DNA from: Halalkalicoccus sp. CG83
Lineage (GTDB): Archaea; Halobacteriota; Halobacteria; Halobacteriales; Halalkalicoccaceae
DNA length: 64,000 bases
NCBI RefSeq assembly: GCF_037081715.1
Contig: NZ_JAZDDH010000001.1
Coordinates: 2,418,001-2,482,000, forward strand
Reading direction: 5' to 3'
Part shown: positions 33,613 to 41,169 of the stretch, one piece after another
Numbering within the stretch: the first letter of the stretch is position 1
Layout: each line of letters opens with the position of its first letter
Made by a program: the position numbers and the translations under genes
Notes under the pieces: generated by a model
The model's database searches: none
What the model was told of the DNA's origin: nothing
What the model saw: only the letters and a program-made list of their open reading frames with translations

Positions 33613-35559
33613 TCAGTCCTCGCGGCCCGCCGCCTCGATCTCGCCGACGACCTCGGGGTTGCGAAGCGTCGAGGTGTCGCCGAGCTCCTCCTCGTTCGCG
33701 ATGTCCTCGAGCAGCCGCCGCATGATCTTCCCCGACCGCGTCTTCGGCAGCTCCGGGGTGAAGATCACCCGATCGGGTCGGGCGAACGGTCCGATGGCGT
33801 CCTCGACGCCCGCGACGATCTGCTCGCGAAGCTCCCCGTCGCCCTCGTAGCCGTGCTCGGTGCTGGCGTAGGCGTGGACCGTCCCCCCATGGCCGCCCTG
33901 CCGACCGACCACGACGGCGGCCTCGGCGACGCCCTCGACGTCCACGACCGCCGACTCGATCTCCATGGTACCCAGACGGTGTCCGGAGACGTTCAGCACG
34001 TCGTCGACCCGGCCCAACACCGTGACGTAACCGTCCTCGTCGATCCTCGCGCCGTCGCCGGAGAAGTAGACCCACTCGTCGTTGTCGGGATCCGAGAACC
34101 GGCTCCAGTACTCCTCGAAGAACTGGTCGTCATCCGAGAGGCTTCGGAGCATCCCGGGCCACGGCCTGTCGACCGTGAGGTAGCCGGACTCGCCGGTCGG
34201 GACCGGCTCTCCCTCCTCGTCGACGACCTCGATGCTGATCCCCGGAAGCGGCGGGCCGGCCGAGCCGGGTTTCATGGTTCCAACCCCCGGGAGGGTAGTG
34301 ACCATCATCCCGCCGGTCTCGGTCTGCCACCACGTGTCGACGATCGGGCACTCTCCGTTGCCGACGTGCTCGTAGTACCACTGCCAGGCACGAGGATTGA
34401 TCGGTTCGCCGACGGTTCCCAACAATCGGAGCGAGGAGAGGTCGTGGCGATCGGGGTACTGCTGGCCCCACTTCATGAACGCTCGGATCGCCGTCGGCGC
34501 CGTGTAGAAGACGTCGACGGCGTTGCGTTCGATGATCTCCCAGAGCCGCGATCGGTCGGGGTAGTCGGGGGACCCCTCGTACATCACGCTCGTCGTCCCG
34601 AGCGCGAGCGGACCGTAAACGCCGTAGGAGTGGCCGGTGATCCAGCCGATGTCCGCCGAACACCAGTAGGTGTCCTCCGGCTTGACGTCCAGCACGGTCT
34701 GGGTCGTCCACGCCGAGTACGCCAGGTAGCCGCCGGTCGAGTGGACGACGCCCTTGGGATCGCCGGTGGTGCCGGAGGTGTACATGACGAACAACACGTC
34801 ACCCGCGTCCCGAACCACCGGTTCGACGGTCACGCCGGCCCGTGATCGGATCAGTTCCCGGTAGTCGTGCTGGCGATCGGCGAGGACGTGACCGACGCTC
34901 TCGTCCAGCCGGTCGACGACGACGGTGGTCGCGCTCGCGTCGAGATCGAGCAGGGCGTTGTCGGCCTTACTCTTCTGGTCGAACGCGTTACCACGGCGGT
35001 AGTAGCCGTCGCAGGTGATCAGGTGCTCCGAGTCGGCGCTCTTCATGCGGGTCGCGAGAGCGTCCGCCGAGAAGCCCGCGAACACGACCGAGTGGGGCGC
35101 GCCGATGCGCGCACACGCCAGCATCGCGATCGGCAGCTCCGGGATCATCGGGAGGTAGATCGTCACCACGTCGTCCTCCTCGACCCCGAGTCCCCGGAGG
35201 GCGGCGGCGAACTCGTTCACCTCCCTGTAGAGGTCCTGGTAGGTGTAGGTGCGCCGGTCGCCGAGCTTTCCCTCCCACCGGATCGCCGCGTGGTTCTTCC
35301 GGCCCTCCTCGACGTGGCGGTCGACGCAGTTGTAGGAGGCGTTGAGTTCGCCATCGGGAAACCACTCGTAGAAGGGGGCGTCGCTCTCGTCGAGGACGGT
35401 GTCGTACTCCTCCTGCCACTCGAGCAGGTCGGCCGCCCGCTCCCAGCACTCGGGCCAGTTCTGCTCGAACTCCTCGTAGATCGACCCGTCCGATACGTTC
35501 GCCCGCTCCGTGAACGCCGGCGACGGGTCGAAACGACGGCCGTCGGAGGGCGGTGTCAT
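33613..35559 (-). CDS. acs: Acetyl-CoA synthetase, copy 2
   Basis: A 648-residue paralogue of the acs gene at 29722-31707 with all key motifs: YTSGTTGDPKGVV, WCSADIGWITGHSY, DTWWQTETGGMMVT, VLGRVDDVLNVSGHRLGT and the Lys motif PKTRSGKIMRRLLE. The N-terminus is shorter (MTPPSDGRRFDPSPAFTERA). Unlike copy 1 it has a divergent middle part, with ATRMKSADSE and then GNAFDQKSKADNALLDLD. Several DNA tracts of about 90-100 bp are identical in both copies. AAGATAAGCC (35586-35594) is a likely promoter, about 31 bp upstream. Substrate range (acetate, propionate) may differ. Confidence 0.93.
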   Translation of the reverse strand: MTPPSDGRRFDPSPAFTERANVSDGSIYEEFEQNWPECWERAADLLEWQEEYDTVLDESDAPFYEWFPDGELNASYNCVDRHVEEGRKNHAAIRWEGKLGDRRTYTYQDLYREVNEFAAALRGLGVEEDDVVTIYLPMIPELPIAMLACARIGAPHSVVFAGFSADALATRMKSADSEHLITCDGYYRRGNAFDQKSKADNALLDLDASATTVVVDRLDESVGHVLADRQHDYRELIRSRAGVTVEPVVRDAGDVLFVMYTSGTTGDPKGVVHSTGGYLAYSAWTTQTVLDVKPEDTYWCSADIGWITGHSYGVYGPLALGTTSVMYEGSPDYPDRSRLWEIIERNAVDVFYTAPTAIRAFMKWGQQYPDRHDLSSLRLLGTVGEPINPRAWQWYYEHVGNGECPIVDTWWQTETGGMMVTTLPGVGTMKPGSAGPPLPGISIEVVDEEGEPVPTGESGYLTVDRPWPGMLRSLSDDDQFFEEYWSRFSDPDNDEWVYFSGDGARIDEDGYVTVLGRVDDVLNVSGHRLGTMEIESAVVDVEGVAEAAVVVGRQGGHGGTVHAYASTEHGYEGDGELREQIVAGVEDAIGPFARPDRVIFTPELPKTRSGKIMRRLLEDIANEEELGDTSTLRNPEVVGEIEAAGRED

Positions 35560-35720
35560 CGTATGACACGACGACGGCCGATCGGAAGATAAGCCTTCGC
35601 CCGCGGTCGCTTCGGGTCCGGAGGGCTCTCGAAGCGGCGCCACCGCGCGCCGTCGGAGGTCGTCGACTCGACTCCGTAGCGAGCGCTATCCCTTTCTACC
35701 GTCGGCCGCTACCGGAGAGC

Positions 35721-36479
35721 GTGCAGGTCGTAGGCTACGACGTGGGGACCGGCGAGAGCGAGCCCGCGCTGGTGCTCGCGGCCGACGGCGAGCCGGTGCG
35801 CGAGCCGCTTCCGGTCGGGCGGGAACTCGCCTACGCGCTCGGCGAGCGCCGGTGTGCGGGCACGATCGTCGACGGCGAGCACCACGGATGCGCGAACGCG
35901 CGCGCACCCTACTGCGAGGAACACTCCCGGACCTGGGTCTGTGCGCGGTGTACCGGCGTCTGTCTCAAGGACGAGATGGACTGCTTCGAGGAGCACGCGG
36001 TGTACCTCGCGGCGTTCACGCCGGCCACCTTCAAGGTGGGTGTGACCCGCGCCTGGCGGCTCGACACCCGCCTTCGCGAGCAGGGTGCCGATCGGGCGGC
36101 CCACCTCCACACCGTCTCGAACGGACGGATCGCCCGCGAGATCGAGAGCGAGATCGCTCGCGAGGTCGGCGACAGCGTGCGCGTCCCGACGAAGGTCCGC
36201 GGGCTGGCCGAGCCGGTCGACGCCGCGGCGTGGGCGGCGCTGCTCGAGGAGTACGACCCCATCGAGACGGTCGCCCTCGAGTACGGCCTCGAGCTCGACG
36301 AGCGACCGGTGGGAGAGACGATCGCGAGCGGGGTCGTGCGGGGGACGAAGGGCCGGGTGCTCGTGCTCGAACGCGGCGGGACGACGTACGCCGTCGATAT
36401 GCGCGACCTCGTGGGATACGAGGTGAGCGAGGGGCCGGTCGAGCGCTCGCTGCAGTCGAGCCTGGGCGCGTTCGGGTAG
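35721..36479 (+). CDS. DUF2797 protein
   Basis: A 252-residue protein of the DUF2797 family, with a Cys/His-rich N-terminal half: RRCAGTIVDG, HHGCANARAPYCEEH, WVCARCTGVCLKDEMDCFEE. This may bind zinc in two or three sites. The middle TFKVGVTRAWRLDTRLREQG and the Glu/Arg-rich IEREIESEIAREVG-like helix are the conserved core, similar to the GIY-YIG-like/nuclease-related fold proposed for the family. The GTG at 35721 is chosen because the longer frame overlaps the divergent acs promoter. A T-rich box near 35690-35698 is the only promoter sign. Function is unknown. Confidence 0.8.
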   Translation: MQVVGYDVGTGESEPALVLAADGEPVREPLPVGRELAYALGERRCAGTIVDGEHHGCANARAPYCEEHSRTWVCARCTGVCLKDEMDCFEEHAVYLAAFTPATFKVGVTRAWRLDTRLREQGADRAAHLHTVSNGRIAREIESEIAREVGDSVRVPTKVRGLAEPVDAAAWAALLEEYDPIETVALEYGLELDERPVGETIASGVVRGTKGRVLVLERGGTTYAVDMRDLVGYEVSEGPVERSLQSSLGAFG

Positions 36480-36592
36480 TGGGCGCCACGGTGTCGATCC
36501 CGGCGTCATGGAACGCCGGCCGTCGGGACCACTGCCGGCGGCTTGCGAGGGACAACCCAACGCTTTTCGGTTCGGCCGGAGAACGCGGGAGT

Positions 36593-37006
36593 ATGGCAAA
36601 CGAGAACGACGAGAACGCCGAACCGGGCGAGGGCGGCGAGGAGGAGAAATCGTTCCGAGAGCGCGTCGAGGAGATCCGCGAGCAGCGCGCCGAGGAGGGC
36701 GAGGGCGGCGAAGGCGAGGGGTCGCGCGAGGAGCGCCTCGAAGAGATGATGGGCGGTGGCGGTGGCCCCGGCGGCATGGGCGGCAACCCGTTCGCGCAGA
36801 TGATGGGCGGCATGATGGGTGGCGGCGGCGGTCCCGGCGGCATGGGCGGCGGCCCCGGCGCGGGCGGTCCCGGTGCCGGCCCCGGCGGTCCGGGCGGCGC
36901 CGAGGGCGGCAACGAGGAGCTCACGCGCGAGGTCCGACAGCTCCGCGACGAGGTCCGCGACGTCAATCGCCACCTCGAGCGCATCGCCGACGCGCTCGAG
37001 GACTGA
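36593..37006 (+). CDS. Gly/Met-rich protein with a C-terminal coiled coil
   Basis: A 137-residue low-complexity protein. The N-terminal 50 residues are highly charged (FRERVEEIREQRAEEGEGG). A 55-residue Gly/Met/Pro tract follows (MMGGGGGPGGMGGNPF repeated), and then a coiled-coil end (EELTREVRQLRDEVRDVNRH). It resembles no characterised protein. The Met-rich tract recalls chaperone-like client-binding tails, which is speculation. The start at 36593 fits the Ala-Asn-Glu opening; a CTTTTCGG box lies near 36563-36570. It lies between DUF2797 and the RNase P gene. Short repeats of GGCGGC make the tract prone to slippage. Confidence 0.7.
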   Translation: MANENDENAEPGEGGEEEKSFRERVEEIREQRAEEGEGGEGEGSREERLEEMMGGGGGPGGMGGNPFAQMMGGMMGGGGGPGGMGGGPGAGGPGAGPGGPGGAEGGNEELTREVRQLRDEVRDVNRHLERIADALED

Positions 37007-37069
37007 GCCGGCACGGTCGAGCGCCGACCGCACGAGCCATATACCTTCTTGCGAAACCGTCGAGGAGCG

Positions 37070-37345
37070 ATGTCCATCGCCCGCGAACGCATCGACCGGC
37101 TGCAGACGCTCGCCGCGTCAGCCGCGGCCGACGGCGACGACGACCTGGCGCGCGAGTACGTCTCGCTCGCGCGGCGGATCGCCGAGCGGAACCGGCTGCG
37201 CTTTCCCCGTGAGTTCGAACGCTCGACCTGTGATCGGTGCGACCGGTACCACCGGCCGGGCCGAAACGCCCGGGTTCGCCTGCGCGACGGCCACGTGGTC
37301 GTCACGTGTGACTGCGGCACCCAGCACCGCTACCCCTACGACTGA
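37070..37345 (+). CDS. rnp4: Ribonuclease P protein component 4 (Rpp21/Rpr2)
   Basis: A 91-residue subunit of archaeal RNase P, which removes the 5' leader of pre-tRNAs. The N-terminal helices (MSIARERIDRLQTLAASAAA, then ADGDDDLAREYVSLARRIAE) are followed by the zinc site: CDRCDRYHRPGRNARVRL and CDCGTQHRYPY (C-x2-C ... C-x-C). The ATG at 37070 has CATATAC (37038-37044) about 29 bp upstream, which excludes the longer start at 37049. It is followed after 104 bp by a CRM-domain gene, a neighbourhood often seen for RNA-maturation genes in haloarchaea. Confidence 0.9.
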   Translation: MSIARERIDRLQTLAASAAADGDDDLAREYVSLARRIAERNRLRFPREFERSTCDRCDRYHRPGRNARVRLRDGHVVVTCDCGTQHRYPYD

Positions 37346-37449
37346 GTGAGACGACCGAGTGGCTCACACCTCGGCCGCCGGCCGGTAGGGCGTGGCGAAG
37401 TCGAACGTTCAAAGTGTGGAGCCCCTGTATGTCGGACGTGAGACCAGCC

Positions 37450-37695
37450 ATGGACAGACAGGAGCTGCGGAAGAACGCACACGACGTCGACGTGACCGTC
37501 TGGGTCGGGAAGAGCGGGATCGGCGCCGTCACGGACGAGCTGAGCGACCAGCTCGACGACCGCGAGCTGGTGAAGGTGAAGTTCCACCGGGCGGCCCGCG
37601 GCGGGACGACGGTCGAGGAGCTCGCCGAGGAGCTCGCGGACCGAGTCGACGCGACGCTGATCGAGACGCGTGGGAACACGGCGGTGTATCACTGA
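37450..37695 (+). CDS. YhbY-like CRM-domain RNA-binding protein
   Basis: An 81-residue CRM protein. The start MDRQELRKNAHDVDVTVWVG is the family form, and GKSGIGAVTDELSDQLDDRE carries the GxxG RNA-binding loop. The domain binds rRNA or intron RNA, and YhbY is linked to pre-50S ribosomes. An alternative ATG at 37429 would add seven residues. The stop (TGA 37693-37695) overlaps the next gene's ATG at 37695, so it is co-translated with mscS. An association with the upstream RNase P gene is likely. Confidence 0.85.
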   Translation: MDRQELRKNAHDVDVTVWVGKSGIGAVTDELSDQLDDRELVKVKFHRAARGGTTVEELAEELADRVDATLIETRGNTAVYH

Positions 37696-38591
37696 TGGTC
37701 CTGGAGGGGGCCCTCGTAGACGTCGGGCTTCGCCCGGGACCCGCCGCGGCGATCGACGGTGCGATCCGCTTTCTCGTCGCGTTCGTCGCCCTGGTGTTCC
37801 TCGGCCGTGTGGTGGTCCTCCCCCTGCTCGATCGAGCCTTCGAGACCCGGGATCTCGAACCACACGCCCGCCGTCCACTGAAGAAGCTCGTCTGGTTCGG
37901 GGTGTTGTTCGGGGCGATCGCGGCCGCGTTCGGCTTCGGAGGATACGGGAACTTCCTCACGTCGCTCGCGACGATCGCCGCCGCCGCGGCGCTCGCGATC
38001 GGTATCGCGATGCAGTCGGTCATCTCGAACTTCGTCGCCGGCGTGTTCATCTTCACCGAGAAACCCTTCCGGATCGGCGACTGGATCGAGTGGCAGGAGG
38101 GCGAGTACTCCGGCGTCGTCGAGGACATCAGCCTGCGCGTGACGCGGGTGCGCACCTTCGACAACGAACTCGTCACCGTCCCGAACTCCGAGCTCACCGA
38201 CAACGCGGTGAAGAACCCCGTCGCCAAGGACAAGCTCCGCCGGAAGTTCGTCTTCGGTATCGGCTACGACGACGACATCCAGAAGGCGACCGACATCATC
38301 ATCGAGGAGGCACGCGCGCACGACGAGATCCTCGACGACCCCGAGCCGTCGGTTCGGCTGACCGAGCTCAACGATTCGGACGTCGGACTGCAGTCGCGCT
38401 TCTGGATCGCCGACCCTTCGCGGGCGGACTTCATGAAGGTCCAGGGGGAGTACGTCACCGCCGTCAAGGAGCGTTTCGACGCCGAGGGGATCGACATCCC
38501 CTACCCCTATCGGGTCCTCGAGGGCGGTCTCTCGGTCGGCAGCGCCGATACGATCGGCGCGCAGGCGAGCGCGAACGAGCCCGCCGAGTGA
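37695..38591 (+). CDS. mscS: MscS-family mechanosensitive channel
   Basis: A 298-residue small-conductance mechanosensitive channel homologue. Membrane helices lie at about residues 22-42, 56-77 and 82-110, and the pore helix has the usual Gly/Ala pattern (ATIAAAAALAIGIAMQSVIS). The MscS beta domain follows (EKPFRIGDWIEWQEGEYSGV, RTFDNELVTVPNSELTDNAV) with the C-terminal ferredoxin-like part. The channel protects against osmotic downshift. The start codon overlaps the yhbY stop (ATG inside TGATG), so translation is coupled. The C-terminus is Glu/Ala-rich. Confidence 0.9.
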   Translation: MVLEGALVDVGLRPGPAAAIDGAIRFLVAFVALVFLGRVVVLPLLDRAFETRDLEPHARRPLKKLVWFGVLFGAIAAAFGFGGYGNFLTSLATIAAAAALAIGIAMQSVISNFVAGVFIFTEKPFRIGDWIEWQEGEYSGVVEDISLRVTRVRTFDNELVTVPNSELTDNAVKNPVAKDKLRRKFVFGIGYDDDIQKATDIIIEEARAHDEILDDPEPSVRLTELNDSDVGLQSRFWIADPSRADFMKVQGEYVTAVKERFDAEGIDIPYPYRVLEGGLSVGSADTIGAQASANEPAE

Positions 38592-38600
38592 TCGATTCGC

Positions 38601-39257
38601 TCAGTCCGTCCGCCCGGCGGCCGACTCGTTGTGGGCGACGCCGCTGGTGATGATCGCCTGGACGCTCTCCTCGACGGTCATCTCGAGGTCGTACACCTGT
38701 GACTCGGGGACGTAGACCAGAAAGCCGCCCATCACTGGGTTGGGCGCGAGCGGTACGAACAGCGTGAGCATCTCCTCGTAGCCCGCGGCCGCGACCACCT
38801 CCGCGGGCGGACGGCCGGTGAGATAGCCGAGCGCGAACGTCCCCTCCCGTGGGAACTCGACGAGCACCACCTCCTGAAAGCTCTCGACGTCGCTCTCGAG
38901 GAGAACGTCGCTCATCCGTCGGAAGCTGTTGTAGATCGAACTCACGCCGGGGATCGACTCCATTGCGGCGTGGAAACCGCCGACAACCCGATCGCCGTCG
39001 GTGTGTTCGGCGACGACGCCGACGACCATCACGAGCGCGACCAGGGTGAGGATCGTCGTCGCCTGGACGATCGGGTCGGCGACCTCGACCTCGGAGTAGT
39101 CGGCGAGCCAGACGACGGGGTTCAACGTCTGGGCGACGAAGTTGAGGACGAATCCGAGGACGATCAGCGTGAGGACGAACGGGATCGTGATCGCGGTGCC
39201 GGTGATCAGCGACTGGCGGAGCCGTCGACGAAACGACGGCTCGTGCGAGTCGAGCAT
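38601..39257 (-). CDS. DUF502 membrane protein
   Basis: A 218-residue DUF502 protein. The start MLDSHEPSFRRRLRQSLITG is followed by two long membrane helices (about residues 20-43 and 62-84), then the family core with IPGVSSIYNSFRRMSDVL, VLVEFPREGTFALGYLTG and FVPLAPNPVMGGFLVYVPES. Its role is unknown; some members are linked to membrane stress. The ATG at 39257 is used since upstream codons enter the SRP RNA region. A weak box (GGCTATCAC near 39277-39285) lies upstream. It is convergent with mscS, with the stops 9 bp apart. Confidence 0.88.
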   Translation of the reverse strand: MLDSHEPSFRRRLRQSLITGTAITIPFVLTLIVLGFVLNFVAQTLNPVVWLADYSEVEVADPIVQATTILTLVALVMVVGVVAEHTDGDRVVGGFHAAMESIPGVSSIYNSFRRMSDVLLESDVESFQEVVLVEFPREGTFALGYLTGRPPAEVVAAAGYEEMLTLFVPLAPNPVMGGFLVYVPESQVYDLEMTVEESVQAIITSGVAHNESAAGRTD

Positions 39258-39330
39258 GTAGCGGGACGGAGCAGGCCGGTGATAGCCCTTCCGGCCGCTC
39301 GGCTGCTCGATGAAGGGATTCGATATGAAT

Positions 39331-39640
39331 GGTGGACGCCCGGGGTTGCCCGGCGTTCCGGCGCGGGGAATCCCGGTTGCCTTCTCCACCCCGCGATCCG
39401 TCGAGCGACAGGTGTCCGGTGGCCCGCTGCTCACTTCCGTGCCTGACGGATTTCCACCGACCAACCGCAGCGGCACGTCCCTGCGGACGCTCGCCGCGGA
39501 CCGCTGTCCCCGACGGACGAGGCTTCTCAGTTGGCTCCCGGGGCCCGCGCCGGTCGGTCCGGACGCACCCGGGGTTCGGTCCCCGCTGAAGACCGTAGTG
39601 CGGGTTGCGAGCAGGGCCTAACTGCCCGACCTGAGTCCAT
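39331..39640 (-). ncRNA. Signal recognition particle 7S RNA
   Basis: The minus strand has the archaeal SRP RNA. The universal domain IV core lies at 39426-39447 (CAGGCACGGAAGTGAGCAGC), equivalent to the SRP54/Ffh site of 4.5S RNA. The Alu-domain part GGGCAGTTAGGCCCTGCTCG is near the 5' end, with the helix-5 GC-rich arms between. Its 5' TGGAC (39639-39635) pairs with the 3' GTCCA (39337-39333), which closes helix 1. The size of about 305-310 nt fits haloarchaeal 7S RNA. A CTTAAG box (39662-39667) lies about 25 bp upstream. Ends are set by pairing only, to within a few bases. Confidence 0.85.
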
Positions 39641-39661
39641 CTAATCGTAGGGGAACGGTCC

Positions 39662-39667
39662 TTAAGA
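39662..39667 (-). promoter_or_regulatory. Promoter box of the SRP RNA gene
   Basis: The minus-strand box CTTAAG is about 25 bp upstream of the predicted 5' end of the SRP RNA at 39640. Confidence 0.45.
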
Positions 39668-39691
39668 GGCTGTCGGACGGAGCCGGCGGGC

Positions 39692-40111
39692 TCAGAGCAC
39701 GTCGAGCGCCCTGGCGTACAGCCCGGCGGTGACGGCGACCAGAACGGAGCAGGCCAGGACCGCCCAGCGGTGGTAGACGAGCCAGTCCTGGGTCGTGATG
39801 CCCGTCACGCGTTCGGGCGACAGCGAGACGATCCACTCGAGCGACATCAGCGTCATGAACAGCCCGATCACCAGCGCGGCACCGGCGATCGTGACCGGAT
39901 CCGAGCGCTCGCGAACGGCGGCGCCGAGGACGACGACGTTGACGGCGGCGAACACCGCGACGATCGTGGGGCCGAACGCGCCGGCGCCGTAGTAGCGGGC
40001 GATCCCCGTGCTCGCATCCGCCGGGAGCAGAACGTACGGGGCGACCGCGACGGCGATGGCGGCGAGACAGGCGACGATCCCCAGTTGGGGGGCACGACGC
40101 GTGAGGTCCAT
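39692..40111 (-). CDS. DUF7548-like membrane protein
   Basis: A 139-residue protein with four hydrophobic helices (about residues 12-32, 46-63, 76-94 and 110-132). Short loops carry LPADASTGIARYYGAGAFGP and SPERVTGITTQDW. The pattern fits a haloarchaeal family of unknown function. The ATG at 40111 has a TACATTAAC box (40134-40142) about 27 bp upstream. The SRP RNA follows 52 bp later on the same strand with its own box. The hydrophobic character and typical codon use make it a real gene; its role is unknown. Confidence 0.7.
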   Translation of the reverse strand: MDLTRRAPQLGIVACLAAIAVAVAPYVLLPADASTGIARYYGAGAFGPTIVAVFAAVNVVVLGAAVRERSDPVTIAGAALVIGLFMTLMSLEWIVSLSPERVTGITTQDWLVYHRWAVLACSVLVAVTAGLYARALDVL

Positions 40112-40267
40112 GCCCGGGGAGAGGAAACGCCCGTACATTAACGCCCGGCTCTCGGAACGGACGGATCGACCCACCTCGGGGAGACGACCGCAGTTCTCGT
40201 CCGGCCGAAGGCGAGCGGCGCGAGCGCAGGCGCGGGCTATTGGCCGTGGGCGGTGATACGCCTTCGC

Positions 40268-40741
40268 ATGAGCCAGCGCGTTCTCGTTCCGTTCGACGAG
40301 TCCGACCCAGCCTCGGAGGCGTTCGAGGAGGCCCTGCGGGAGTATCCGGACGACGAAATCGTCCTACTCCACGCGATCGATCCCGGCAGCTCCGGCCACG
40401 GCCTCGAGGGAGCCGCGGCCGGCGATCCGTCCGGACGGCGCCGTGAGGAGATGGAAGAGCTGTTGGCCGACGCGGAGCGGCGGGCGGAGCAAGACGGAGC
40501 CGAGATCACGACGGTCATCGAACGGGGTCCGCCCGGAAGCACGATCGTTGAGTACGCACGAGAGAACGACGTCGACCGCATCGTCATGGGGAGTCACGAC
40601 CGCTCGAGGATCTCGAAGATCCTGTTGGGGAGCGTTCGAAGATCCGTCGGATCTTCGAGCCAATCAGAACGCTATGCGTTCTGATAACGTCGCCGAGGAC
40701 GTCGTGAAGGGGTCGCCGGTGAGGTGACGGTCGTTCGATAG
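40268..40741 (+). pseudogene. UspA-family protein, interrupted at its C-terminus
   Basis: A universal stress protein starting MSQRVLVPFDESDPASEAFE at 40268, with the ATP-binding loop present as GSHDRSRISKILLGSV. After SV the frame enters a 55-bp double-hairpin insert (40636-40690), reads 11 residues of it and stops at TGA 40682-40684. The expected end (AEDVVKGSPV followed by a VTVVR-like strand) continues after the insert, with one more single-base defect near 40722 before a TAG at 40739-40741. Since the lost part is only the last beta strand, the shortened protein might still fold. It has the same family as 27014-27478 but is not adjacent to a transporter. Confidence 0.8.
40636..40690 (+). 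repeat. 55-bp double-hairpin insertion element in a UspA gene
   Basis: After a T, hairpin 1 is CGAAGATCCG-T-CGGATCTTCG (40637-40657), the spacer is AGCCAAT, and hairpin 2 is CAGAACGC-TAT-GCGTTCTG (40665-40683), followed by ATAACGT. Deleting the 55 bp restores the UspA C-terminal reading frame. CGT occurs on both sides of the insert, a possible 3-bp target duplication. The design matches 2884-2941. Confidence 0.75.
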
Positions 40742-40801
40742 CGGGGGAGACGTTCGAACGCGAGCGCAACACCCATTACTCGCGGGACGAACGGACGAGT
40801 C

Positions 40802-41143
40802 ATGGGACTGGGCAGTACGACGAAGAAGATCCAGATCATCGCCGACAAGGCCGAACAGGTGTACGCACAGGTCGACGAGCTCCGCGAACAGCTCGCGGAG
40901 CTCCGGGTGAAGGTCGACACCACCCACGATACCGTTACTGAACTGAAGGTCAAACACGAGCAGAACCGTGCGCTGCTCGAGGCGCTCGCCGAGGAGCAAG
41001 GCATCGACGTCGAGGAGGTGCTCACCGATGCCTCGATCGACGACGTCGACGCGAGCACACGGACCGGGGCGGCCGCCGACGCCGACCCGTCCGAGACCCC
41101 GAAAGCGACCGAGGACGCGGGCACGGGAAGCGAGACCAGTTAA
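40802..41143 (+). CDS. DUF5798 coiled-coil protein
   Basis: A 113-residue haloarchaeal DUF5798 protein. The start MGLGSTTKKIQIIADKAEQV opens a long coiled coil (to about residue 70, VDELREQLAELRVKVDTTHD), followed by EQGIDVEEVLTDASIDDVD and an Ala/Ser/Glu-rich disordered end. It has no membrane or signal segment. CATTACTC near 40774-40781 is a promoter-like box. The stop overlaps the next gene's TATA box. The function is unknown; coiled-coil dimers of this type may be structural or adaptor proteins. Confidence 0.8.
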   Translation: MGLGSTTKKIQIIADKAEQVYAQVDELREQLAELRVKVDTTHDTVTELKVKHEQNRALLEALAEEQGIDVEEVLTDASIDDVDASTRTGAAADADPSETPKATEDAGTGSETS

Positions 41144-41169
41144 GTAGCTCCGAGGGCATCGGGGGGACG

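Noticed and set aside
39310-39621. 103-codon plus-strand protein
   Set aside because: It is antisense to the SRP RNA, and its peptide (Arg/Pro-rich) has no coding character.
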